DNA from: an uncultured Gammaproteobacteria bacterium | GTDB taxonomy: Bacteria > Pseudomonadota > Gammaproteobacteria > Arenicellales > CALHMG01 | Length of the DNA: 64,000 nucleotides | NCBI GenBank assembly: GCA_938034705.1 | Contig: CALHMG010000027.1 | Location: forward strand, 42,784 to 106,783 | Direction: 5' to 3' | Shown here: in pieces, positions 57,666-64,000 of the stretch | Position numbering within the stretch: the first letter of the stretch is position 1 | Layout: the number at the start of each line of letters is the position of its first letter | Position numbers and translations under genes: made by a program | Notes under the pieces: model-generated | Database searches by the model: none | What the model was told of the DNA's origin: nothing | The model's input: the letters and a program-made list of their open reading frames with translations, nothing else

Positions 57666-57668
57666 GAG

Positions 57669-58760
57669 TCAGGCTTTCTTTTCTCGAGCGAGATATTCCC
57701 TGGACTGCATCTCGATGAGTCGACTTGTGGTTCGTTCGAACGGTTTCTCGAGGCGACGCCCTGTGTAAAGCGACACGGGATCGGCATCGGCGGAGACAAC
57801 AAGATTGATGTTGCGGTCGTAAAACTCATCGATCATTTCGATAAACCGGCGTGCTTCATCATCACGAGTTCTGTCAAAAACCGGGATACCGGAAATAAGG
57901 ACCGTGTGAAATTCCTGAGCAATCTCGATGTAATCGTGACTTGATCGCGGTCCGCCACAGATACGTGCAAAGTCGAACCAGACAATGCCGTCACCGCGTG
58001 CACGGTACTCGATCTCCCGACCAAGGATGGAAATGGCCCCAGCCATTTCGGTTCGACTGTCGGCGACGGCTCTGAACGTCTCCATCAGCTGTTCGTCGGC
58101 GTCAGTCCCGGCCGGCACGTGATAAATCGCGTCGGTATCCAGCGCGCGAAGGCGATAGTCGTCACCGTCAGGTATGCGCATCACTTCGGTGTGCTCATTG
58201 ATCAGCGCAATCGCCGGCTTGAAACGTGCCCGCTGCAGTCCGTCCTTGTACAGATCATCTGGCGCTGTGTTGGAGGTTGCGACAAGCGTGACGCCCCGTT
58301 CAAATAGCGCAGTCAAAAGTCCGGACAGAATCATCGCGTCGCCAATGTCCTCGACCACGAATTCATCGAAGCACAGGACGCGAAACTGACTCGCCTGTTG
58401 TTCGCCTACGGCGTCCAGCGGGTCCGTGGTGCCGCTCAGTTTCTTCAGCGATTCGTGGACGCTCTGCATGTAGCGGTGAAAGTGAACGCGACGTTTGTCC
58501 TCAAACGGCAGTCCTTCAAAGAACACGTCCATCATCCAGGTTTTGCCGCGCCCGACTCCGCCCCAGAGATAAAGACCCCTGGCAGGTGCAATGGGCTTCT
58601 TCGAGCCAAAGAATCGGGTCAGCAATCCGGCTTTCGGTTCTTCCCGACCGACCAGTGCGTGATGAACACGATCAAGTTCAGCAACCGCCGCCGCCTGGGA
58701 AGGGTCTTTGTGAAACTCGCCTGATTCGATCAGCCTGGTGTAGGCCTCGATTGGGCTCAT
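57669..58760 (-). CDS. zapE: Cell division protein ZapE (AFG1-like ATPase)
   Basis: A 363-residue AFG1-type AAA+ ATPase. ZapE acts at the Z-ring under stress in E. coli. It shows the P-loop LYLWGGVGRGKTWMMDVF, HFHRYMQSVHESLKKL, the Walker B LCFDEFVVEDIGDAMIL, and TSNTAPDDLYKDGLQRARF. The C-terminal DRNINLVVSADADPVSLYTGRRLEKPFERT is diagnostic. It lies 35 bases downstream of yrfG on the same strand. Confidence 0.94.
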   Translation of the reverse strand: MSPIEAYTRLIESGEFHKDPSQAAAVAELDRVHHALVGREEPKAGLLTRFFGSKKPIAPARGLYLWGGVGRGKTWMMDVFFEGLPFEDKRRVHFHRYMQSVHESLKKLSGTTDPLDAVGEQQASQFRVLCFDEFVVEDIGDAMILSGLLTALFERGVTLVATSNTAPDDLYKDGLQRARFKPAIALINEHTEVMRIPDGDDYRLRALDTDAIYHVPAGTDADEQLMETFRAVADSRTEMAGAISILGREIEYRARGDGIVWFDFARICGGPRSSHDYIEIAQEFHTVLISGIPVFDRTRDDEARRFIEMIDEFYDRNINLVVSADADPVSLYTGRRLEKPFERTTSRLIEMQSREYLAREKKA

Positions 58761-58795
58761 CTGGCAATACTGCTCATAGGCGCAAGGAACAAAAC

Positions 58796-59455
58796 TTAAG
58801 TTCGCTGAATGACGAGATCGTCGAAGTGCGCGATGGTATCAAATTCGTGATCGGTCACAGCCGGTCTCTGACTGTCTGGCCTGGCCGGAGCGAGCAGATG
58901 GCCGATTTTGCTGCGTCTTGCCGAACGCAGCACGGCAACACTGTCGTCGATCAGCAAGGTTGACGCTGGATCAAAGTCGATATGCTGATGCAGCGTGTCC
59001 CAGAAACTCGCGTGTTCCTTCGGAAAACCAAAGTCGTGGGACGAGAAAATTTGCGAAAACTGTTCGTCGATCCCGGTCAGGCCGAATTTCAGACCCATGA
59101 CATGACGATCAGCGTTGGTCACCATGACGGGTTTGTAGTTCTCGGCAATCAGTCGTTGCAGCAGCGCTCTTGCGCCCGGCCGCAGTCCGACACGGCTGCT
59201 TGTCTCGGACTTCAGCTGCATGACGTTTACACCCAGGTGCGCCGACCAGTAGTCGGTGCAGTACCAGTCAAGCGTTCCTTCGCGTTCGCGCATGTGCGCC
59301 AGCAACACGCTGTCGATCTCCTGGGCCGAAAGGTCGCGTAGTTGCGCAACCCGATTCGGGAGATGCTGCAACCAGAAATGAGTATCAAAGTGCAGGTCAA
59401 GCAGTGTGCCGTCCATGTCCAGCAGCACGGTTTCGACCGGTTTGATTGTGATCAT
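58796..59455 (-). CDS. yrfG: HAD-family GMP/IMP nucleotidase YrfG
   Basis: A 219-residue HAD hydrolase with the nucleophile motif VLLDMDGTLLDLHFD, motif II VTNAD, Lys in FGFPKEHASFW and motif IV LLIDDS. The LDLHFDTHFWLQHLP segment is YrfG-specific. It dephosphorylates purine nucleotides (GMP, IMP). The divergent nudE 41 bases away and cysQ after it repeat the arrangement seen in other gammaproteobacteria. Confidence 0.92.
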   Translation of the reverse strand: MITIKPVETVLLDMDGTLLDLHFDTHFWLQHLPNRVAQLRDLSAQEIDSVLLAHMREREGTLDWYCTDYWSAHLGVNVMQLKSETSSRVGLRPGARALLQRLIAENYKPVMVTNADRHVMGLKFGLTGIDEQFSQIFSSHDFGFPKEHASFWDTLHQHIDFDPASTLLIDDSVAVLRSARRSKIGHLLAPARPDSQRPAVTDHEFDTIAHFDDLVIQRT

Positions 59456-59496
59456 GGGTTAAGATTACGTCTTTGTACGAGCCACCGACAGTCAGC

Positions 59497-60051
59497 ATGC
59501 GAACACCTCCTGAAATCACTGAAGTTCGACAGGTCGCAAAAACGCGACTGTTCGAGATTGAACAGGTGGAGCTGAAATTCTCCAACGGCGTCGAGACTGA
59601 CTACGAACGACTCGCCGGAGCGGGCGGGGCCGTGATGGTTATTGGTCTTGCTGGCGCTGACGATGATCGTCAAATCGTATTGATTCGTGAATACGCAGTC
59701 GGGCTGGAACAATATGAACTTGGGTTTCCCAAGGGTCGGATAGATCCAGGCGAAAAACCCGAGACGGCCGCGAACCGCGAGCTTACCGAGGAAGCAGGTT
59801 TTGCCGCGGGTCGACTCGAGGCTTGGGGTGAGGTGACCGTGGCGCCGGCGTACGCCAGTTTCCGTACACATGTTTTTCTTGCAACAGATCTTCACGCCGC
59901 GACTGCACAAGGTGATGAACCGGAGCCGCCGGAAGTTGTATTCTGGCCGCTTGAGGACGCACGCGCCCTGCTCGAGCGCGACGACTTCAGCGAGTCGCGT
60001 GCCCGTCTTGGTGTGTACATGCTTCTCGACAGATTTACACACTCCAGATGA
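59497..60051 (+). CDS. nudE: ADP-sugar/ADP-compounds hydrolase NudE
   Basis: NudE hydrolyses adenosine(5')triphospho(5')adenosine, ADP-ribose and NADH. The 184-residue Nudix protein has the box GRIDPGEKPETAANRELTEEAG within KGR. The N-terminal VAKTRLFEIEQVELKFSNGVETDYERL is shared with NudE of Pseudomonas and E. coli. The track begins at TTG 59473; ATG 59497 fits family alignments better. cysQ begins 30 bases downstream. Confidence 0.92.
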   Translation: MRTPPEITEVRQVAKTRLFEIEQVELKFSNGVETDYERLAGAGGAVMVIGLAGADDDRQIVLIREYAVGLEQYELGFPKGRIDPGEKPETAANRELTEEAGFAAGRLEAWGEVTVAPAYASFRTHVFLATDLHAATAQGDEPEPPEVVFWPLEDARALLERDDFSESRARLGVYMLLDRFTHSR

Positions 60052-60081
60052 CATTCACGAACAAAGCGGGGACCGCTTCCT

Positions 60082-60909
60082 TTGACTGACCAACTGCTAC
60101 TCGACGTGCTCGAGATTTCCCGGCGCGCCGGCAACGAAATTCTCGATGTCTATAACGGCGCCTTCGACGTCGAAACCAAGGGAGATGGCTCACCGCTGAC
60201 GATGGCGGACCAGCGGGCGCACAATCTTATCGTCAGGGAACTTGCGGAACTGACGCCGGATATTCCAATTCTTTCTGAAGAGTCCGCCGGCAACGAACAG
60301 ATTGATCGCTTCAACTGGCCGAGGTTCTGGCTTGTTGACCCTCTCGACGGGACCAAGGAATTTGTGAAACGCAACGGCGAGTTCACGGTCAACATTGCGC
60401 TGATCGACAACCGCCTTCCGGTGATGGGTGTTGTTCACGTGCCGGTGACAAACGAAAGCTATGTCGGCGAAGTGGGTAAAGGCGCCAGTTTCTTTGCCGG
60501 TGACGGCAGCAGTCGTGCGATCAACACACTGGCGTACGACGGCGGAACACCGATTGTTGTTGCGAGTCGATCCCACGCCGGCGGTTCTACCGGCACCTAC
60601 CTTGAAAACCTCCAGCGCGATATCGGCGAACCCGATGTCCAGTCCATGGGCAGTTCGCTGAAAATCTGTCTGGTTGCTTCAGGCGACGCCCACGTGTACC
60701 CGAGACTCGGGCCAACGTCGGAGTGGGACACGGCGGCTGCGCATGCTGTTCTCGCCGCGGCGGGTGGCAACATCCTCGCGCCTTCAGGCGACGAGCTTGC
60801 CTATAACAAGGAGTCGGTACTGAACCCCTGGTTTTTTGCAACCGGCGGAGGCGCCCACGACTGGCTCAAATATCTCGACAACATCGAGGTCCCTGAAAAG
60901 AGCGCGTGA
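60082..60909 (+). CDS. cysQ: 3'(2'),5'-Bisphosphate nucleotidase
   Basis: CysQ removes the 3'-phosphate from PAP, the by-product of sulfate reduction. The 275-residue member of the lithium-sensitive phosphatase family has GDGSPLTMADQRAHNLI, ILSEES, the metal site FWLVDPLDGTKEFVKRNGEF and WDTAAAHAVLAAAGG. The start is a TTG. No ATG or GTG is in frame near it and homologues begin at this place. It is probably co-transcribed with nudE. Confidence 0.94.
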   Translation: MTDQLLLDVLEISRRAGNEILDVYNGAFDVETKGDGSPLTMADQRAHNLIVRELAELTPDIPILSEESAGNEQIDRFNWPRFWLVDPLDGTKEFVKRNGEFTVNIALIDNRLPVMGVVHVPVTNESYVGEVGKGASFFAGDGSSRAINTLAYDGGTPIVVASRSHAGGSTGTYLENLQRDIGEPDVQSMGSSLKICLVASGDAHVYPRLGPTSEWDTAAAHAVLAAAGGNILAPSGDELAYNKESVLNPWFFATGGGAHDWLKYLDNIEVPEKSA

Positions 60910-61008
60910 CGGGGCGATGCGGGCCTCAACGGATCGACTGAGCCGTGTTCAGCTCTTGCCGACTGGATGCGCGGCGTGGTGACTGATCTGCAACTTTCGG
61001 CCAGGTTT

Positions 61009-61299
61009 TTATTTTCTCGATCGAAACTTCTGACCAATTCGGCGGATCCAGTCCCAGCGACTCTTTTTGTACTCGGTCGCTAACCCTTTAAACCACCGCT
61101 TCATCGCGGCGGTCGCGCGACGCGCCCAGGCATAGTCGACGGACAGAATCGCAAGCCCGAGCGGAATCATCCAGAAGCCAAGTATCGGCAGCGCACCAAG
61201 TACGCCGCCGACAATCAGCAGAACGCCGACGCTGACGCGAACGCCTTTGTTCGGCATGCGTTTGATGCGTTCTACATAGTTTTGGATTCGGGCTTTCAT
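61009..61299 (-). CDS. Small membrane protein, PGPGW-like
   Basis: A 96-residue protein. A basic N-terminus precedes two membrane helices (VSVGVLLIVGGVLGALPIL and FWMIPLGLAILSVDYAW), and a basic amphipathic tail follows. The LPILGFWMIPLGLAILSVDYAWAR pattern resembles the PGPGW family of small membrane proteins. Function is unknown. Its ATG lies 32 bases from the divergent dapF start. Confidence 0.75.
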   Translation of the reverse strand: MKARIQNYVERIKRMPNKGVRVSVGVLLIVGGVLGALPILGFWMIPLGLAILSVDYAWARRATAAMKRWFKGLATEYKKSRWDWIRRIGQKFRSRK

Positions 61300-61331
61300 G
61301 TACCATAGGCGCTGCGAGGGGTATCGGTCGT

Positions 61332-62174
61332 ATGCAGCTTCAATTCACAAAAATGCAGTCACTCGGAAACGACTTTGTCGTTCTTGATGCGGTGACACAG
61401 TCTATCGTTCTCGATGAGACAAGCGCGCAACAAATTGCCGATAGACACAAAGGTATTGGTTGTGACCAGATTCTGGTCGCTGAGCCCGCGACCGACCAGA
61501 CCAGCGACTTTCGATTCCGGATTTATAACGCTGACGGCAGCGAAGTCGGTCAGTGTGGCAATGGCGCCCGGTGTTTTCTGAAGTTTGTTATCGATCAGGG
61601 TCTCACCGATCGCGACGAGATCACGGTGCAAACGAGCACCGCGACGATGCAGCTGCGCCAGAGCACGGACGGTCGGGTCACCGTGGACATGGGTGAGCCC
61701 GTGTTTGAGCCATCCAGAGTGCCGTTTAAAGCCGACGAACAGGCGCTGGAGTACCCGCTGGAGATTGAATCCGGTACGATTCAGATAGGCGCAGTTTCCG
61801 TCGGTAACCCGCACGCGGTTCAGATTGTCGACGCGTTGTCAGATGATCTGGTGTCGATCCAGGGACCGCAGGTGGAAAACCATAGCCGCTTTCCGGAGCG
61901 CACCAACGCCGGGTTCATGCAGATTGTCAGTCCCGAGCACGTTCTTCTTCGCGTTTTCGAACGTGGCGTTGGCGAAACTCAGGCCTGTGGCAGTGGAGCA
62001 TGTGCAGCGGTAGCCGTCGGTCGAAATCAGGGACGTCTGGGCGAGGACGTCACGGTGGAGTTACCCGGTGGCGTGCTGGGGATTCGCTGGCCGGGTCCCG
62101 GGAGTTCGCTATTGATGACCGGCCCTGCCGAAACAGTTTTTCAGGGACACATAAACATTGATCAGAATGATTAG
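61332..62174 (+). CDS. dapF: Diaminopimelate epimerase
   Basis: DapF converts LL- to meso-diaminopimelate for lysine and peptidoglycan. The 280-residue product has the two catalytic cysteines in QCGNGARCF and ETQACGSGACAA, plus MQSLGNDFVVLDAV and IYNADGSEVG. It opens the conserved dapF-DUF484-xerC run. The DUF484 start is only 17 bases past its stop. Confidence 0.97.
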   Translation: MQLQFTKMQSLGNDFVVLDAVTQSIVLDETSAQQIADRHKGIGCDQILVAEPATDQTSDFRFRIYNADGSEVGQCGNGARCFLKFVIDQGLTDRDEITVQTSTATMQLRQSTDGRVTVDMGEPVFEPSRVPFKADEQALEYPLEIESGTIQIGAVSVGNPHAVQIVDALSDDLVSIQGPQVENHSRFPERTNAGFMQIVSPEHVLLRVFERGVGETQACGSGACAAVAVGRNQGRLGEDVTVELPGGVLGIRWPGPGSSLLMTGPAETVFQGHINIDQND

Positions 62175-62191
62175 CAGTGGTTAGCAGCGCT

Positions 62192-62884
62192 ATGAGCGAC
62201 GACAACATCACCCGAATCAACCTCGATGAATCGATGATCGTGCAGTGGATTGAGAACAATCCCGATCTGCTTGAGCGCAATCCACAACTGCTCGCAACGC
62301 TTCACGTGTCCGACCAGAATTCCGGCGGCGCCGTGTCCTTGATCGAACGACAGGTTCAGGTACTGCGTCAGCAACTCGACACGATGCAGGAACGGTTCGA
62401 TCAGATGGTATCGACCGCTCGCGAGAACGAAGCACTGCAGGAGCGCCTTCACAGCATCTCTCTGGTTGTTGCGCGTGCTGCAAGCTTTGAGGCGGCACTG
62501 TCGACGCTGTCAGAACTTCTGAAAAAAGAATTTGAAATCGAACACGTGTGCATCGAGTTCGCGGCAGATCACGGCGCCGGGAAAGACTCCGCTGAAGGAT
62601 GGGGACTGCTCCATGATCGTGTGAGCCATGGCAAGAGCGTTTGCGATGATCGTCTGCCCGGTCGCGCGCTTGAGGTTCTGTTCCGGGAAAACGCATCTGA
62701 AGCCGCGTCCTGCGCGGTGATTCCGCTGCCCGACGACAGTGGCGGTGTTCTTGGTGTTATCGGACTCGGCTCGACCGATCGTTCACGGTTCAACCACGCG
62801 ATGGGCACGATCTATCTCGACAGGCTCGGCGAATTGATCAGCACCGGCCTGCAACGTCTGAAAGCCAGCGCGCGCGCCGCTTAA
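62192..62884 (+). CDS. DUF484 family protein
   Basis: A 230-residue DUF484 protein. The N-terminus (VQWIENNPDLLERNPQLLATLHV) is the family signature. A coiled coil follows (ISLIERQVQVLRQQLDTMQERF-like), then a GAF-like domain with LGVIGLGSTDRSRF and NHAMGTIYLDRLGELI. Function is unknown. It lies between dapF and xerC, as in Pseudomonas and relatives. ATG 62192 is preferred over the track's GTG at 62177. Confidence 0.88.
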   Translation: MSDDNITRINLDESMIVQWIENNPDLLERNPQLLATLHVSDQNSGGAVSLIERQVQVLRQQLDTMQERFDQMVSTARENEALQERLHSISLVVARAASFEAALSTLSELLKKEFEIEHVCIEFAADHGAGKDSAEGWGLLHDRVSHGKSVCDDRLPGRALEVLFRENASEAASCAVIPLPDDSGGVLGVIGLGSTDRSRFNHAMGTIYLDRLGELISTGLQRLKASARAA

Positions 62885-62913
62885 GAAAGCCTCGGACCAT
62901 CGAGGCAACCGCC

Positions 62914-63927
62914 TTGAGTTCACGATCCCGCAAGGCGGGTAAATCCGACAAGCCCGGTCCTGCCAAACACAGCTCGGGTAAAGCTGATCCAACTCTGGAA
63001 CAGTTTCTGGCTCACCTTGTCAACGAACGAAGACTGTCTGCGCACACCGTCGACGCCTACCGTCGCGATCTTGGTCGACTCAACGACTGGCGAGCAACGC
63101 GCTATGCGGGTTCATGGAAACGTCTCAAGGCCGGTGATGCACGGGCGTTCGCGTCGTCGCTGCATTCATCAGGATTGTCCGGCCGTTCCATCGCGAGAGC
63201 GCTGTCGGCCGCGAGAAGTTTTTACGTCTGGATGCGGCGAGAAAAACTCGCGGCGAGTGATCCCTTTGCCGGAATCAGTGCGCCGAAGTCATCGAAGCGA
63301 CTGCCCCGGACGCTGAGCGCCGAACAGGCGACCTCGCTGGTGTCCATCGACGGCGATGATTTCATAAGCGTGCGCGATCGCGCGATTATCGAACTGATGT
63401 ATTCGTCAGGATTGCGTCTGTCAGAGCTTACGGATCTTGATATCGACAGCGTCGATGACGCCGACGCCACCGTGCGTGTCATTGGCAAAGGATCGAAAAC
63501 GCGAATCGTTCCGGTTGGCCAGCACGCCCGCAGGGCGATCAGCGCCTGGTTGCCGATACGACGCGGTGCTCTGATCGACGCTGGTCAGTCGACACCTCAG
63601 GAAAAGGCCTTATTCATCAGCGCCCGTGGCACGCGCCTCGGGCCTCGGGCCATCCAGCAGCGTCTTCGCCAGTGGGCCGTGCGCTGCGGGCTTCCCGAGG
63701 ATGTTCACCCACATATGCTGCGCCACTCATTTGCCAGCCATATGCTTGAATCGAGCGGTGATCTGCGGGCCGTGCAGGAGCTGCTGGGGCACGCCAATAT
63801 CACCACCACCGAGGTCTACACACACCTCGACTTCCAGCACCTGTCCAAGGTCTACGACAAAGCCCATCCGCGAGCGCGAAAACGCAGGGGTTCCGCCCCT
63901 GATTCGGACCCAGAAAGCGCCGAATAG
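62914..63927 (+). CDS. xerC: Site-specific tyrosine recombinase XerC
   Basis: XerC, with XerD, resolves chromosome dimers at dif. The 337-residue product has the SAM-like N-terminal domain (LEQFLAHLVNERRLSAHTVDAYRRDL). The catalytic residues are Arg in SSGLRLSEL, Lys in GKGSKTR, His/Arg in HMLRHSFASHM, His in LLGHANIT and Tyr in TTTEVYTHLDF. The start is a TTG; no ATG or GTG is near. It has a ~25-residue basic N-terminal extension and a charged tail. No dif site was looked for successfully. Confidence 0.94.
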   Translation: MSSRSRKAGKSDKPGPAKHSSGKADPTLEQFLAHLVNERRLSAHTVDAYRRDLGRLNDWRATRYAGSWKRLKAGDARAFASSLHSSGLSGRSIARALSAARSFYVWMRREKLAASDPFAGISAPKSSKRLPRTLSAEQATSLVSIDGDDFISVRDRAIIELMYSSGLRLSELTDLDIDSVDDADATVRVIGKGSKTRIVPVGQHARRAISAWLPIRRGALIDAGQSTPQEKALFISARGTRLGPRAIQQRLRQWAVRCGLPEDVHPHMLRHSFASHMLESSGDLRAVQELLGHANITTTEVYTHLDFQHLSKVYDKAHPRARKRRGSAPDSDPESAE

Positions 63928-64000
63928 CACCCGCAAGGGAAAACTGCCGCTTCACCGGCGGCACAAACGCCTTTAGATGCGGCAGGTTGGACCCTACGTT

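Noticed and set aside
63978-64000. ATG near the window end (MRQVGPYV)
   Set aside because: Only eight codons are visible before the window ends; too little to call a gene after xerC.

Overview
The window reads as a chromosomal segment of a gammaproteobacterium. Gene density is high, G+C is roughly 55-60% by eye, and almost every gene is housekeeping. The best taxonomic clues are gene orders: aroQ-accB-accC-prmA-DUF3426-dusB-fis-purH-purD, dapF-DUF484-xerC, yrfG/nudE/cysQ, trxA-rho beside a divergent rhlB, and fxsA beside groESL. Genes for a lipopolysaccharide core (waaA, waaF, a waaG-waaP fusion) show a Gram-negative outer membrane. Control of groESL by a perfect CIRCE element (HrcA type), and an adjacent metK-ahcY pair behind an ArsR/SahR-like palindrome, argue against an enteric and suggest a deeper-branching, perhaps marine, lineage. 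I cannot name the genus. I see no prophage, insertion sequence, CRISPR array, tRNA or rRNA.

Layout. 1-4.1 kb: the 3' end of ntrC (nitrogen control), then metK and ahcY (S-adenosylmethionine cycle). 4.2-9.2 kb: small proteins, a glutamine amidotransferase, pepN, a membrane J-domain protein and a tiny DUF2256 gene that the ORF track missed. 9.2-13 kb: a membrane zinc-ribbon protein, a DUF3291-acetyltransferase fusion, nudC and a cold-shock protein with a long structured leader. 13-19.8 kb: prmB, rpmE, rho, trxA, rhlB, a GNAT and a lipoprotein. 19.8-31 kb: a phosphoglucose isomerase of the transaldolase-fusion type, then envelope genes (GT-C-like membrane protein, sugar kinase, WaaG-WaaP fusion, galE, waaF) apparently read out from glnE. 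31-34 kb: groEL, groES, CIRCE, fxsA. 34-38 kb: an enlarged DsbD and a TlpA-like thioredoxin. 38-49.5 kb: aroQ, fatty-acid, translation-modification and purine genes with an elongated Fis, then tsaC and waaA. 49.5-57 kb: NIPSNAP, lipoprotein, SnoaL-like, tolC, pcm, hspQ, a DsbA-like protein and a VWA/MoxR pair. 57-64 kb: SRAP, zapE, yrfG, nudE, cysQ, a small membrane protein, dapF, DUF484 and xerC.

Themes. Nitrogen control (ntrC, glnE), methyl-cycle supply (metK, ahcY) feeding several methyltransferases (prmA, prmB, pcm), periplasmic redox (dsbD, TlpA-like), and outer-membrane core biosynthesis are all represented. The least ordinary features are domain architectures: a one-polypeptide WaaG-WaaP, a DsbD with two alpha domains, a DUF3291-GNAT fusion, an isomerase half without its transaldolase, an NtrC whose sigma-54 loop reads GAFAGA, and a Fis with an 80-residue Asn/Ala/Gly-rich tail. 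No clearly new multi-gene system is visible; the LPS-core cluster is the best candidate for something unusual.
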